A DNA stretch of 52,642 bases from Clostridiales bacterium (GCA_018333995.1 JAGXSG010000017.1:1-52642), one strand, 5' to 3'; counted from the stretch's first letter, positions 26,804 through 36,627 are shown. Numbers and translations are program-made. The notes: generated by a model not told the origin, from the letters alone.

Positions 26804-27234
26804 ATGACAACGGGCGATGACCTGAGTGCCGATCTTTGGCGGCACTTCCGTTCGCGGAGTGGCAGGACACGGCAGCCACGTTACACATGTGGATGCAGAT
26901 CGTGGGGAAGAGCCGGGTGGCGTGCGCTCCGTGAGTTGAACCACCAATGGCACGTCACCCTTCACCTGACTTCACGCGGGCTGACGAGTCGGCCGATCCC
27001 TTGGCGGGGCGGACGTTCCAGATGGACTTCGATTTTGTTGATCACATGGTCAGCATTCTGGTTTCGGACGGCTTGAAGGAGCAACTGGATCTGCGACCGC
27101 GAAGTGTCGCGGAGTTCTACCATGAGCTCATGGCGAAGTTGAAGCGGGTGGGGGTCGCCGTGGAGATACATGGTGTGCCCAATTCTGGGAGGCTTCTCGC
27201 GACCTGTACACCTGGCCGAGGAGTGATACGATAG
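26804..27234 (+). pseudogene. DUF5996-family gene broken by several frameshifts
   Basis: Pieces of a DUF5996 protein can be read in order but in alternating frames: ALPFAEWQDTAATLHMWMQIVGKSRVACAP from 26842 in one frame, LNHQWHVTLHLTSRGLTSRPIPW in the next, and TFQMDFDFVDHMVSILVSDG with RPRSVAEFYHELMAKLKRVG back in the first, ending at TAG 27232. Full-length members are about 300 residues; here the C-terminal half is missing. At least two, probably three, small indels have occurred, so this is an old pseudogene. The function of the family is unknown. Confidence 0.8.
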
Positions 27235-27249
27235 GCAACCTGCTGGCGG

Positions 27250-27279
27250 TGGACAGAGTGACGGGACCGTCCCTATACT
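27250..27279 (+). promoter_or_regulatory. Promoter of tRNA-Pro
   Basis: TGGACA (27250-27255) and TATACT (27274-27279) each match the sigma-70 consensus at five of six positions and are spaced by 18 bases. They lie 70 bases before the tRNA gene. Confidence 0.65.
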
Positions 27280-27348
27280 GTCCCAGGCGGCAGGAGCACG
27301 CCGCTCGTCCTGGAGCGAGAACCGCATCGTACCAGGTCAGCAACGTAA

Positions 27349-27425
<77 letters not shown>

Positions 27426-27467
27426 CAGACTTGACGGGGCATGCAAACCGACATGCCATGCACGGAG

Positions 27468-27495
27468 AACAGGGCGGCCAAGCGGCCGCCCTGTT
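27468..27495 (+). terminator. Intrinsic terminator after tRNA-Pro
   Basis: AACAGGGCGGCC and GGCCGCCCTGTT form a perfect 12-base stem with a four-base loop (AAGC), followed by GTTGTCTT. It begins 42 bases after the tRNA end. Confidence 0.8.
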
Positions 27496-27521
27496 GTTGT
27501 CTTCGTAGAGGTCTCCGCCTG

Positions 27522-27551
27522 CGGTGAACTTCGGTAAACCTCGGTGAACCT
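27522..27551. repeat. Short tandem repeat, 10-base unit
   Basis: Three copies of CGGTGAACCT with small changes (CGGTGAACTT, CGGTAAACCT, CGGTGAACCT), followed by a decayed fourth (CGGCGAGTCC), stand between the tRNA terminator and the next gene. No role is evident. Confidence 0.6.
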
Positions 27552-27586
27552 CGGCGAGTCCGAGGTGACTCTGGGAGCCCGATGAG

Positions 27587-27595
27587 TGGTATATA
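27587..27595 (+). promoter_or_regulatory. Possible extended -10 promoter for the phosphatidyltransferase operon
   Basis: TGGTATATA is an extended -10 element (TG-N-TATATA) in the gap after the tRNA terminator, about 105 bases before the gene start. No clear -35 box is visible. Confidence 0.3.
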
Positions 27596-27700
27596 CGGAC
27601 TGACCACCACGCTCACGAGCCCCGGGCTACGCGTATTCCCGTTCGGCTTGCTGGTTGGATACGTTTCGGGCATGTCGACTGGATCCACATGGGAGGTGCG

Positions 27701-28315
27701 GTGACGACAGGGCCGGATGCTCGGCACCGGGGAGAGACCCCGGAACACTTTCATGATGTCTGGACCGTGGCAAACATCGTCACGGTGTTGCGACTGCTCC
27801 TTATTCCGTTCTTCTTCTCGGTTCTACTTTCCGATCGTTCTGACTGGCTCGCCTTTGCGCTTTTCGCCGCGGCCGCGTCCACCGACTTCATCGATGGCAT
27901 GATCGCGAGGCGCACCGGAACCGTGACCGCGATCGGTAAGGTCATCGACCCGCTTGTTGACCGCTTACTCATCGCGTCAGGCGTGCTCGGTCTCTACCTG
28001 ATCGGGCGGTTGCCACTGTGGCTTGTCTTGGTCTTAGTGGCGCGGGACGTCTACCTTCTGTGGGGGGCATACCGCCTCGAGCGCTTTGGCGAGCGAATGC
28101 CAGTCACCTACATCGGGAAGGTGACGACAGCCGTCCTGCTGTCTGGGTTCTCACTGCTCATTCTCGGATGGCCGGAGTTTGTAGTTGCGGACCGGGCTAT
28201 CTACCTGGGCACCCCGGTCATTTGGGTGGGGCTTTTCCTGTCCCTGGTGAGCGCGGCGCACTATACGGTCCTGGCACGGGCGATCGTGCGGGAGAGGACC
28301 GCGAGTTCAGCGTAG
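27701..28315 (+). CDS. CDP-alcohol phosphatidyltransferase (PgsA-like)
   Basis: This membrane enzyme moves a phosphatidyl group from CDP-diacylglycerol to an alcohol. The 204-residue product has the family motif D-x2-D-G-x2-A-R-x8-G-x3-D-x3-D as [26 protein letters not shown] near residues 65-90, and about five membrane helices. Whether it makes phosphatidylglycerol phosphate, cardiolipin or another lipid is uncertain. I prefer GTG 27701 with GGGAGG in front; an ATG at 27689 is the alternative. It opens a cluster whose order matches the mycobacterial pgsA2 region. Confidence 0.88.
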   Translation: MTTGPDARHRGETPEHFHDVWTVANIVTVLRLLLIPFFFSVLLSDRSDWLAFALFAAAASTDFIDGMIARRTGTVTAIGKVIDPLVDRLLIASGVLGLYLIGRLPLWLVLVLVARDVYLLWGAYRLERFGERMPVTYIGKVTTAVLLSGFSLLILGWPEFVVADRAIYLGTPVIWVGLFLSLVSAAHYTVLARAIVRERTASSA

Positions 28316-28350
28316 TGTTGGGCACGATGATCGTTAGGAGGCGGGGCTTG

Positions 28351-30846
28351 ATGAAGGCGGTAGTGATGGCGGGAGGCGAGGGGACGCGATTGCGCCCTCT
28401 CACGAGCATGCAGCCCAAGCCGATGGTCCCGATCGTGAACCAGCCTGTGATGGAGCATATCCTCGGACTCGTCCGCCATCACGGCATCTACGAAACCGTC
28501 GCGACGCTGGCGTTTATGCCGCGCGTGATTGAGGACTACTTCGGGAACGGGGAAGAGTGGGGCATGTCCATCGAGTACGCGCGCGAGGAGACACCGCTCG
28601 GAACGGCTGGCTCGGTAAAGAACGCCGAGCACCTGCTGGGAGACGGTACGTTCATCGTAATCTCGGGCGACGCACTTACCGATATAGACTTGACCGAGGT
28701 CATCGCTTTCCACCACGCTCGCGGCGCGGCTGTCACGATCGCGCTCAAGAGCGTTGCCGATCCGCTCGAATTTGGAGTGGTCATCACGGGCGAAGACGGG
28801 CGGATCGAGCGATTCTTGGAGAAGCCGTCGTGGGGCCAGGTCTTCTCGGACACGATCAACACCGGAATCTACGTGATTGAGCCCGAGGTACTCGCGCACG
28901 TGCCCGCGGGAGAGCCGTTTGACTTCTCCTCTGACCTTTTTCCCGCGCTGATGGCTGCAGGATACCCGCTGTACGGTTGTGTGGTCGATGGCTACTGGTG
29001 CGATGTCGGCTCATTCGACACGTACGTCCAGGCGCACCGCGACATACTCGACGGCAGGGCGAAAGTATACATACCGGGGGTGCGCGCTCGCGAAGGCGTT
29101 TGGATCGGGGAAGGGTCCCGAATCGAACCCGACGCGGTTATCGGCGACAAGGTGGTGATCGGTCAGAACGTGACACTGCGTGCCGGGGCCGTCCTCAGGG
29201 ATCACACTGTTGTAGGGGACAACTGCGTCATCGGCGAACAAGCCGAGGTGACGAGTTCGATCGTATGGTCTGACTGCTTCATCGGCCGTCAGGCAAGGGT
29301 GAGCGGAGCCGTGCTCTGCCGCAAGGTCGACGTGCGATCGGGCGCTGCCGTTGAGATCGGTTCGGTCATTGGCGATGAGACGAGCATTGGGCAAGGCGCG
29401 CGCGTGGCGCCACATGTCAGCGTGTATCCGCTCAAGCGCATCGAACCAGCCGCCGACGTGACGACATCGATCATCTGGGAGAGCACCGTCACCCGCGGAC
29501 TGTTTGGTCAAAACGGCGTGACCGGGGTGATCGGTGCTGACATTACGCCCGAAATCGCTCTATGGGCGGCGCAGGCGTTCGGGTCACTCTTGCCCAAGGG
29601 GTCGCACGTCGTGGTGAGCCGTGATGGGAGCCGGGCCGCGCGGATGCTCAAGCGCGCAATGGTCGCTGGGCTCAACGCGGCAGCATGCCACGTGCGTGAT
29701 CTACGCGCGGCGGCCCCCGCGCTCACCCGCTTCACCACACGCGACACCCGGTGCGTGGCGGGGATCCACGTCGCAAGTCTCGCCGGAGATCCGCAATCGG
29801 TGCGTATCGAGTTCTTTGACGCGAACGGACTCGATATTGCCCAGTGGGAAGAGAAAAAGCTGGAGCGCCTCTTCTATCGAAAAGAGTTCCGGCGCGCGTT
29901 TCTCGAAGACGTCGGGGAGATCGCCTACCCGCCCCGGTCACTCGAGTATTACGCCGCTGGCATGGCGCGTGCCGTCGATGGCTGCGTCCCGGCCGACGGC
30001 CCCCGGCGGACTGTGATCGCCGACCTCGACCACGGAACCGCCTCGCTCGTCCTGCCGCAGGTGGCGGCATCCTGGGGCATCAACCTGATCGCGTTCAACC
30101 CGTTTCTTGACGCCGAGAAGACCCAGGTGTCGCGGGCTGAGGTTGAAGACGCGGGTCGCTTGCGATACGCGGTCGAGCTGTTCGGTGCGGACCTGGGAGT
30201 CCGCTTCGACCCCTCCGGCGAACGAGTGGTGCTCATCACCCCGTCAGGACGCGAGCTCGACAGCCAGACCGCCCTGCACGCGGTAGTGGATCTGTGGTGC
30301 AGGACCGACACCGATGGCGGAGCGGTCGCGGTACCGTTGACCGCGTCGGTGGTCATAGACCACATCGCCGAGAAGTGCGGACGCGAGGTTCTTCGTCCCG
30401 GTATGACGAGACGTTCTCTCGCCACGCTCGTGCACGAAGGTGTGGCGGGACTCGCGGGAGCGGCTGACGGCGGATTCATGTTCGGGCGCTTTCTAGCCGC
30501 CTACGACGCCGCCATGTCAGTAGGGATGATCGCGTGCATGCTCGGACGCGCCGGTGTCACGCTTGACGACGTTGTTGACGGATTGCCTCCCTTCCACACG
30601 CGGGAGGTGCGCGTAGCCTGTCCCGCTCACCGGAAAGGGACGGTCATGCGGATTGTCTCCACTATCGCGGCGGAGCGTAGGACCGAGGTTTCCGAGGGGA
30701 TTCGCATCGCGTATGACGATGGCTGGGCGCTCGTGGTCCCTCACTCGCGCGAACCGCTTGTCTACATCTGGGCCGAGGGATCGAGCGCGCCATCCGCTGA
30801 GTCAATCATCCGGCGTTGGACGGAGATCGTCGAGAACGCGATCTAA
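28351..30846 (+). CDS. Sugar nucleotidyltransferase fused to a degenerate phosphomannomutase domain
   Basis: The 831-residue product has three parts. Residues 1-235 are an NTP-transferase ([39 protein letters not shown]), residues about 245-370 a left-handed beta-helix of hexapeptide repeats ([26 protein letters not shown]), and residues about 375-830 a phosphomannomutase-like alpha/beta domain. It is like the mannose-1-phosphate guanylyltransferases of actinobacteria. In the mutase part the phosphoserine loop reads VASLAGDP instead of TASHNP and the metal loop ADLDHGT instead of DGDxDR, so mutase activity is doubtful. AGGAGG lies 9 bases before ATG 28351. Confidence 0.85.
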   Translation: MKAVVMAGGEGTRLRPLTSMQPKPMVPIVNQPVMEHILGLVRHHGIYETVATLAFMPRVIEDYFGNGEEWGMSIEYAREETPLGTAGSVKNAEHLLGDGTFIVISGDALTDIDLTEVIAFHHARGAAVTIALKSVADPLEFGVVITGEDGRIERFLEKPSWGQVFSDTINTGIYVIEPEVLAHVPAGEPFDFSSDLFPALMAAGYPLYGCVVDGYWCDVGSFDTYVQAHRDILDGRAKVYIPGVRAREGVWIGEGSRIEPDAVIGDKVVIGQNVTLRAGAVLRDHTVVGDNCVIGEQAEVTSSIVWSDCFIGRQARVSGAVLCRKVDVRSGAAVEIGSVIGDETSIGQGARVAPHVSVYPLKRIEPAADVTTSIIWESTVTRGLFGQNGVTGVIGADITPEIALWAAQAFGSLLPKGSHVVVSRDGSRAARMLKRAMVAGLNAAACHVRDLRAAAPALTRFTTRDTRCVAGIHVASLAGDPQSVRIEFFDANGLDIAQWEEKKLERLFYRKEFRRAFLEDVGEIAYPPRSLEYYAAGMARAVDGCVPADGPRRTVIADLDHGTASLVLPQVAASWGINLIAFNPFLDAEKTQVSRAEVEDAGRLRYAVELFGADLGVRFDPSGERVVLITPSGRELDSQTALHAVVDLWCRTDTDGGAVAVPLTASVVIDHIAEKCGREVLRPGMTRRSLATLVHEGVAGLAGAADGGFMFGRFLAAYDAAMSVGMIACMLGRAGVTLDDVVDGLPPFHTREVRVACPAHRKGTVMRIVSTIAAERRTEVSEGIRIAYDDGWALVVPHSREPLVYIWAEGSSAPSAESIIRRWTEIVENAI

Positions 30847-30890
30847 AGACAGACCGAATCGTCAGTCGTCCCCCGACATGGCATCCTACC

Positions 30891-30899
30891 TGCTACAAT
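30891..30899 (+). promoter_or_regulatory. Possible extended -10 promoter for the DUF881-sbp genes
   Basis: TGCTACAAT is a good extended -10 element (TG-N-TACAAT), 45 bases before the DUF881 start and after the previous gene's stop. A -35 box is not convincing. Confidence 0.35.
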
Positions 30900-30944
30900 A
30901 TGAATCTCAGCGTCTTGTCCACCAGGTCGTGTGAGAGCGGAAAC

Positions 30945-31676
30945 ATGCAGTCGTCCTCGCGTCGCCCTGCACTCGTGGCGGTATTCGCCGTGCTGGGGTT
31001 CCTCGTCGCCATAGCGTTTAACAGCACGACTCGCGCCGCCGAGATCCGTCCGGCGGGCCGTTCGAGCGACCTCGTTGCCGTGGTGAGGGAGATGGAGGTC
31101 GAGCGCGCCGAGCTCCAGGAGCGTCTCTCTGAGCTGCGAACTGAGATATCACTGCGTGAGCAGGAGGCCGCCGAGGAATCGGGCGTGGACCGCTCGTTTA
31201 CTCAGGAGTTCGATCGGGTGAGACTCGCCGCCGGTCTTGTTGCCCTCGCTGGTCCCGGGATCGAGGTCACGCTCGCCGATAGCAAGGATGTTCCACAGGG
31301 GGCTGATCCCAACGACTATCTGATACACGACACCGATATCTCGGCGGTGGTAAACGCCTTGATGGTGGGGGGTGCGGAAGCGGTTTCCGTGAACGGCGAA
31401 CGCGTGGTCGCCACCACGCCCATCCGCTGCGCTGGCACAACGATTCTTGTGAACGCGACCCGGCTCGGCAACCCATACGTGATTTCGGCGATCGGGGAAG
31501 CCGATGCCCTTGAGGCCGCGCTCGAGGGCGATCCGCACGCCATACTGCTGTTCGATACATACCGCACGCAGTTCGGGCTTGAGGTCTCAGTGATCCGCCG
31601 TCCCGAAGTCGTAGTCCCGGAGTTCAGAGGTTCGATGCGTCCGGCACACGCCGTGGCTGTAGGCGGGGGGATGTAG
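30945..31676 (+). CDS. DUF881-family envelope protein, first copy
   Basis: The 243-residue product has one N-terminal membrane helix (residues about 10-27), then a coiled coil (VREMEVERAELQERLSELRTEISLREQEA) and the extracytoplasmic DUF881 fold (LAGPGIEVTLADSKDV, DISAVVNALMVGGAEAVSVNGERV, PYVISAIGE). The family is widespread in actinobacteria and Firmicutes, of unknown function, and tied by neighbourhood to envelope and division genes. ATG 30945 is chosen because the helix starts near it; the frame is open further upstream but that crosses the previous gene's end. A second copy lies two genes on. Confidence 0.88.
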   Translation: MQSSSRRPALVAVFAVLGFLVAIAFNSTTRAAEIRPAGRSSDLVAVVREMEVERAELQERLSELRTEISLREQEAAEESGVDRSFTQEFDRVRLAAGLVALAGPGIEVTLADSKDVPQGADPNDYLIHDTDISAVVNALMVGGAEAVSVNGERVVATTPIRCAGTTILVNATRLGNPYVISAIGEADALEAALEGDPHAILLFDTYRTQFGLEVSVIRRPEVVVPEFRGSMRPAHAVAVGGGM

Positions 31677-31677
31677 C

Positions 31678-32022
31678 ATGCTCGCACTCGCACTCGCTCT
31701 TGCACTCGGCGTAACGCTCGGACTGCTCACCAACGTGAGCGTGCCACTGGCATCCGTGACGTACCTCGGGGTCGCAGTCCTCGCGGCCATCGACGCGTGC
31801 CTTGGCGGCATCAGGGCGAGTCTGGAGCGAACGTTTGACGACAAAGTCTTTGTGTCGGGGTTCCTCACCAACACCCTCATGGCCGCGTTCATCGTGTTCA
31901 TAGGTGACCGGATCGGCGTCCGTGAGTTGTATCTCGCCGCCGTGGTCGCTTTTGGCATGAGGGTGTTTGACAACCTGGGCGCGGTTCGTCGCCTGATATT
32001 CCATCGCTGGGGGTGGGAGTGA
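31678..32022 (+). CDS. sbp: Small basic membrane protein Sbp (DUF1290)
   Basis: The 114-residue product consists of three or four membrane helices with the family's core (YLGVAVLAAIDACLGGIRASLE, VSGFLTNTLMAAFIVFIGDRIGVRELYLAAVVAFGMRVFDNLGAVRR). Sbp is of unknown biochemical role; in Bacillus it lies beside ftsA-ftsZ, and in actinobacteria between two DUF881 genes, exactly as here. Its start is one base after the stop of the first DUF881 gene and its stop overlaps the ATG of the second, so the three are surely made together. Confidence 0.92.
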   Translation: MLALALALALGVTLGLLTNVSVPLASVTYLGVAVLAAIDACLGGIRASLERTFDDKVFVSGFLTNTLMAAFIVFIGDRIGVRELYLAAVVAFGMRVFDNLGAVRRLIFHRWGWE

Positions 32023-32807
32023 TGCGCGGGCAACACCTCCCGTCGCGCGAGAAACTTACAAACCTTAAGGAAGCGTCTGTCCGTACACTTCACGCGTCCG
32101 AAAAAGCGGTGAGCCGCTCATTCAACGAGGCGCGGCTTACGGCAAGCCTCGCGGTGGGATTGCTGCTAGTGGGATTTCTGCTTGTCGCCCAGTGGAGGGG
32201 AGTGGCCACATTCACCAAGTCGCTCGAGCGCCAATCGGACCAGAATCTTGCGATCATCATCCAGGAGCTGACCGGAGAGAACAACGCGCTGCGCTCCGAG
32301 ATTGGTCGGCTCCAGCTCCGCCTCATCGAGTCTGGACAACAAGCCGAGGATCGCACGCGCGTACTCAACGAGGCCGTGAAGGAGATGCGCGCAGTTCGTG
32401 TCATCTCTGGAATCGAAGCCGCGTCCGGTCCCGGAATCACGGTCAAGATCGGTGATCCCGATAGAGTCCTTCTGCCTCAGGATTTCGTCAGACTCGTCCA
32501 TGAACTTCGCGCTGGCGGCGCCGAGGCTATCGCGCTAAACGGCAAGCGCATCTGTGCGACGACCGGAATATCAGGCTCAGACGGAGACATTCGTGTGGGG
32601 GACGCGGAGTTTTCGCGGCAGTTTGAGGTGCGGGCTATTGGGGATCCGGGCAACCTCGCTCAAGCGCTCGAACTGCCCGGGGGGCTTCGCTCGACCCTCG
32701 TGACGTTCCCCGGAGTCAGTGTCATCGTGGAGCAAGCGGAGCAGATTGAGGTTCCCGCGGCTCCCGAGAGCGCCTTCACGTACGCGCGGACGTCAGGAGA
32801 TAGGTAG
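32022..32807 (+). CDS. DUF881-family envelope protein, second copy
   Basis: The product is 261 residues with the same plan as the first copy: a cytoplasmic N-terminus of about 35 residues, one membrane helix (LAVGLLLVGFLLVAQW), a coiled coil (TGENNALRSEIGRLQLRLIESGQQAEDRT) and the DUF881 domain (ASGPGITVKIGDPDRV, VRLVHELRAGGAEAIALNGKRI). The two copies probably form a heteromeric complex with Sbp, an inference from constant co-occurrence. The ATG overlaps the sbp stop; in-frame GTGs lie one and three codons upstream. Confidence 0.88.
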   Translation: MRGQHLPSREKLTNLKEASVRTLHASEKAVSRSFNEARLTASLAVGLLLVGFLLVAQWRGVATFTKSLERQSDQNLAIIIQELTGENNALRSEIGRLQLRLIESGQQAEDRTRVLNEAVKEMRAVRVISGIEAASGPGITVKIGDPDRVLLPQDFVRLVHELRAGGAEAIALNGKRICATTGISGSDGDIRVGDAEFSRQFEVRAIGDPGNLAQALELPGGLRSTLVTFPGVSVIVEQAEQIEVPAAPESAFTYARTSGDR

Positions 32808-34798
32808 TGAGCGAAACCGATGTACACGCCGAGTCCGCCGAAATCGACGGTCGTGTTCTGCTTGAGCAGGGCCGGACGGCTCGTGCGCAGCGTCGTGAGG
32901 ACAAGACACTGAAATCCCGGCTCGCACGGTATTTTGAAGACAAACCGGTGTGGGCGAGATACGCGGTCGTGTTCACCGGACTGGTCACAGCTCTGTTATT
33001 TGCCGCGGTAGCGATAGACGTGGCCGCGTCGCACGGGCGCATTCACCCCGGAGTGTGGGTGGGCGACGTGAGACTCGGTGCGATGGCGCCTCAGCGTGCG
33101 GCCGAGCAGATCGATACGTCGTTTGGCCCGAGGGTCACGCAGCCCATCACCTTGATCCATGAGGAGTATTCGTGGGATGTAGACCCCGGTCGTCTCGGAG
33201 TCGTTTTGGAGACAGAGGCGATGGTCGAGGAGGCTATGTCGATCGGAAGAACCGGGTCGTTGGCGGACCGCGCGAGAACGCGCGCGCGACTGTGGTTCGC
33301 ACCAGAGATACTTGCGGTCCGCGTCGCAGCTGAGGCTACTGCGGTTGCCGAAATTGTCGAGACCGTGGTCGGGACTGTCGAGCGCGAACCCAAGGACGCC
33401 TCGCTTGTGATCGAGGGTACCGAGGTGCGTCTCGAGTCGGCGGTATTGGGTGTGAGCGTGCGCCGTGAAGCACTTCGCGATGGGATACTCGCCGCGTTTT
33501 CAGCAGCCGATCGCGACGTTGAGGTTCAAGTTGAGTTCACGCCGGTTCGGGTGACTGACGAGGACGCGCGGCAGGCGTTGGCTGACGCGCGCGCGCTACT
33601 CGCTGGCCCGGCCGTGGTCAATCACGCGACGGAGTCCTGGGAGTTCTCGGTCGAAGAGATCGCCGGGTGGATCGATTTCAGGACGCGTCCCGTCACGTCG
33701 CAACCTGCCACCAGCGCCACATCGGCTGAGGTCACCGGTGCGAAGGGTGCACCCGCAGACCCCGGCGAAGGCGGTGTCCCGCTCGATAGCGATCGCGTCG
33801 TGCTCGAGGCATTCATCTCACCAGAAAAGGCAAGGGAACTGGTCATCGAGCGAGTCGGGAAGGCCGCGCGAGCGCCCAAAGACGCCCGCTTCAAGACAAG
33901 TGGCGGCACAGTAACGATCGTCCCGTCCGAGTACGGTGCTGGCCCGGATGTTGAAGCTCTCGCCGTCGAGCTGACGCGCGCGCTCACGACCGGGTCTGAC
34001 CGGGTGGCGGATCTTCAGATGAGCCGGATCGAACCGGAGTTGACTACTGAGGAAGCCCAGGCGATGGGCATAAGCGAACGGATAGCGACGTTCACGACCA
34101 CCTACGCGGCGAGTAACCGTCCGCGTGTCAACAACATCCATACCCTGGCGCGCGCGTTGGACGGCACGCTCGTGGGGCCTGGGGAGACGTTCTCGTTGAA
34201 CGAGACTATTGGGCCTCGCACGGCCGCTCGCGGATATCAGGAGGCGCCTGCGATCATTAATGGGAGACTCGTTCCTTCGCTCGGCGGTGGAATCTGTCAG
34301 GTGGCAACCACCATCTTTAACACCGTGTTCGAATCCGGTCTTCCGGTTGTTGAGCGCAGGAACCACTCGTTTTACATCAGTTCGTATCCCAACGGCCGGG
34401 ATGCGGCGGTTGCCTGGGGTGGACCCGATTTCAAGTTCAAAAACGATACCGGACACTGGGTGCTGATCGCCACGAGCTTCACCAACTCGTCGGTTACGGT
34501 TAGTTTGTACGGCACGGACCCCGAGTACACTGTCAAGGCGGTACCGGGGCCGTTCACGGATGTCGTGCCGTATACCACCGAAAAGATCGAGGATCCAAAC
34601 TTGCCGTTGGGAACGAACGTCGTTGTGGATCCCGGTACCAATGGGCGCCGCATCGTGGTAAAGCGGACGGTCACCAGAAACGGCGATGTCATCAGGCAGG
34701 ATTCGTTCACGTCGGTGTATCGTCCCAAACAACAGCTGGTTAGAGTCGGCACGAAAGTCGAGCAGTCGGTGGTGGGGACGGTCACGGCACCGCCATAG
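32807..34798 (+). CDS. VanW-family protein with peptidoglycan-binding-like domains
   Basis: The 663-residue product has a cytoplasmic N-terminus, one membrane anchor (residues about 50-71), a long extracytoplasmic region with two PG_binding_4-like domains (the second containing a Pro/Ala-rich insert near 300-330), and a VanW domain from about residue 425 (SNRPRVNNIHTLARALDGTLVGPGETFSLNETIG, LGGGICQVATTIFNTVFESGL). A G5-like tail follows. VanW is found in vancomycin-resistance loci but most members are ordinary envelope proteins of unknown activity. Its GTG overlaps the stop of the DUF881 gene by one base. Confidence 0.9.
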   Translation: MSETDVHAESAEIDGRVLLEQGRTARAQRREDKTLKSRLARYFEDKPVWARYAVVFTGLVTALLFAAVAIDVAASHGRIHPGVWVGDVRLGAMAPQRAAEQIDTSFGPRVTQPITLIHEEYSWDVDPGRLGVVLETEAMVEEAMSIGRTGSLADRARTRARLWFAPEILAVRVAAEATAVAEIVETVVGTVEREPKDASLVIEGTEVRLESAVLGVSVRREALRDGILAAFSAADRDVEVQVEFTPVRVTDEDARQALADARALLAGPAVVNHATESWEFSVEEIAGWIDFRTRPVTSQPATSATSAEVTGAKGAPADPGEGGVPLDSDRVVLEAFISPEKARELVIERVGKAARAPKDARFKTSGGTVTIVPSEYGAGPDVEALAVELTRALTTGSDRVADLQMSRIEPELTTEEAQAMGISERIATFTTTYAASNRPRVNNIHTLARALDGTLVGPGETFSLNETIGPRTAARGYQEAPAIINGRLVPSLGGGICQVATTIFNTVFESGLPVVERRNHSFYISSYPNGRDAAVAWGGPDFKFKNDTGHWVLIATSFTNSSVTVSLYGTDPEYTVKAVPGPFTDVVPYTTEKIEDPNLPLGTNVVVDPGTNGRRIVVKRTVTRNGDVIRQDSFTSVYRPKQQLVRVGTKVEQSVVGTVTAPP

Positions 34799-34843
34799 CG
34801 CACGTGACGGTTGTCGCTGACGGTTACGAGGAGGGTTCAGGGG

Positions 34844-36136
34844 ATGTACCAACCACAGTGGGAGTCGATGCCCCGGGAAGCGCTTGAGGCGCTGCAGCTC
34901 AACCGCTTGAACGCGGTGCTCGCTCGCGTCTACGCTCATGTCCCGCTGTATCGCTCCAGATTTGATGAGGCTGGAATTGAGCCTGTTGTCGCCTCACTTG
35001 ATGACGTGGGTCGTGTTCCTTTCACCGTGAAGGACGACATGCGTTCGTGTTATCCCTACGGGATGTTTGCCGCTCCGAGGCGCGATATCGTGCGCGTGCA
35101 CGCGTCCTCCGGGACGACCGGTCAGATCACCGTGGTAGGGTACACCCGTGCCGACATCGACAACTGGGCGGATCTCATGGCCCGCACGTTTGTCTCGGCA
35201 GGGGCCACGCCCGATGATGTTGTGCAGGTGGCGTACGGGTACGGCTTGTTCACCGGGGGGCTCGGCGTACACTACGGTTCGGAGCGGCTTGGAGCGCTCA
35301 CCATCCCGATCTCTGGCGGCAACACGAGGCGGCAGGTTCAAGTGCTGGTTGACTTTGGCACTACCGTGCTTGCGTGTACCCCGTCGTACTCGCTTCTGCT
35401 TGCGGAAACGGCCGAGGAGATGGGCGTCGACATTCGTTCGCTGCCGATTCGAGCGGGGGTGTTTGGCGCTGAGCCATGGAGCGAGAGCATGCGCACCCAG
35501 ATCCAAGAACGTCTCGGTATCATCGCCACAGACATATACGGCCTGTCAGAGGTTCTGGGGCCTGGAGTCGCGAGCGAATGCTCGGAACAACACGGTCTTC
35601 ACGTAAACGAGGACCACTTCCTCATCGAGATCGTCGATCCTGAGACCCTGGCGCCGGTTGCTGACGGTGAGTACGGAGAGGTGGTATTCACGACACTCAC
35701 GAAAGAGGGGATCCCTGTCGTGCGGTACCGGACGCGCGATATCTCACGAATCATCCCGGGAGAGTGTGCGTGCGGCAGGACGTTCAGGCGCATGGAGCGC
35801 GTCTCGGGACGAACGGATGACATGCTCATCATTCGCGGTGTCAACGTGTTCCCGAGCCAGATCGAGCAGGTTCTTGCCGCAATCCCGGGTGTGGCTCCCC
35901 ATTATCAGGTTGTACTCGGTAAGCGTGGGTCGATGGACACGGTCGAGGTGCACGTCGAGGTCGCGCAGGACGTTTTGTTCGATGAGATCAAAGAACTTGA
36001 AGAGATGCGGCGAAAGGTATGCGGAGAGATACAATCCGCGCTCGCTGTCTCGATCGCGGTCAAGCTCGTAGAGCCGCGCTCGATTGAGAGAAGCGAGGGC
36101 AAGGCACGCCGGGTCATCGACCTTCGCGACGAATGA
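34844..36136 (+). CDS. paaK: Phenylacetate-CoA ligase family enzyme
   Basis: PaaK-type enzymes make aryl-CoA thioesters with ATP. The 430-residue product has the adenylate-forming motifs SSGTTGQITVVGYT (near residue 90), YGLSEVLGPGVASEC, RTRDISRI and SGRTDDMLIIRGVNVFPSQIE, and the C-terminal catalytic lysine region RSEGKARRV. AGGAGGG stands 8 bases before the ATG. It is followed by an ACT-domain gene, a pairing common in anaerobic archaea and Coriobacteriia, where these ligases are thought to work with keto-acid oxidoreductases on aromatic amino acids. The true substrate is unknown. Confidence 0.93.
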   Translation: MYQPQWESMPREALEALQLNRLNAVLARVYAHVPLYRSRFDEAGIEPVVASLDDVGRVPFTVKDDMRSCYPYGMFAAPRRDIVRVHASSGTTGQITVVGYTRADIDNWADLMARTFVSAGATPDDVVQVAYGYGLFTGGLGVHYGSERLGALTIPISGGNTRRQVQVLVDFGTTVLACTPSYSLLLAETAEEMGVDIRSLPIRAGVFGAEPWSESMRTQIQERLGIIATDIYGLSEVLGPGVASECSEQHGLHVNEDHFLIEIVDPETLAPVADGEYGEVVFTTLTKEGIPVVRYRTRDISRIIPGECACGRTFRRMERVSGRTDDMLIIRGVNVFPSQIEQVLAAIPGVAPHYQVVLGKRGSMDTVEVHVEVAQDVLFDEIKELEEMRRKVCGEIQSALAVSIAVKLVEPRSIERSEGKARRVIDLRDE

Positions 36137-36152
36137 TTGGGGGAGTCCGGCC

Positions 36153-36587
36153 ATGATCGAACAGCTGTCGGTGTTTCTTGAGAACCGTCCAGGGCGTCTT
36201 GCCGAGGCGTGCAGGGCGCTTGGCGACGCCCGGGTTAACATGCGGGCGCTCATGGTCGCCGATACCGAGCAATTCGGCGTGGTGCGCATCATCTGCGACC
36301 GTCCTCACGATGGAAAAGTAGCGCTCGAGACGCGCGGCTTCTCGGTGCAGGTCACCGGTGTTTTCGCTGTTGAGATTCCAGATGATCCCGGTGGGCTGGC
36401 CGACGTGCTCGAGACACTCGGGGCCGCTGGGATGAACGTGGAGTACGCGTACTGTTTTGTAGAGCCGGGTGCCGCTGCGGCAATCGACGTATTGAAGATC
36501 GATGACGAAGGCGCTAGGGCTGTTCTGGAGGTCGCTGGTTACCGGGTACTGAGCCCGTCTGATCTCTACGAACCGGACGCCGACTAG
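36153..36587 (+). CDS. Tandem ACT-domain protein, linked to PaaK
   Basis: The 144-residue product consists of two ACT domains: residues 1-66 (MIEQLSVFLENRPGRLAEACRALGDARVNMRAL) and about 70-130 (VFAVEIPDDPGGLADVLETLGAAGMNVEYAY). ACT domains bind amino acids and usually regulate enzymes. It starts 16 bases after paaK and has GGGGGAG before the ATG. A close relative lies at 50542-50958, next to branched-chain or aromatic amino acid transporter genes. It may sense an aromatic amino acid; this is inference from context. Confidence 0.9.
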   Translation: MIEQLSVFLENRPGRLAEACRALGDARVNMRALMVADTEQFGVVRIICDRPHDGKVALETRGFSVQVTGVFAVEIPDDPGGLADVLETLGAAGMNVEYAYCFVEPGAAAAIDVLKIDDEGARAVLEVAGYRVLSPSDLYEPDAD

Positions 36588-36627
36588 ACATTCCGCGGAT
36601 ACGCGGCCGCGGCGGCGTTGAACTTTG

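Noticed and set aside
26388-26888. Longer 166-residue form of the AbrB-type antitoxin
   Set aside because: The extra 90 residues show no similarity, cross the promoter palindrome, and GGAGG marks the ATG at 26615.
27522-27551. CRISPR-like repeat
   Set aside because: Only three copies of a 10-base unit with no spacers and no cas genes in the window; a simple tandem repeat.
36588-36627. Hairpin-rich convergent gap (CCGCG/CGCGG) as a two-way terminator
   Set aside because: The stems are only 5 bases long and there is no T-tract on either strand, so terminator function cannot be supported.
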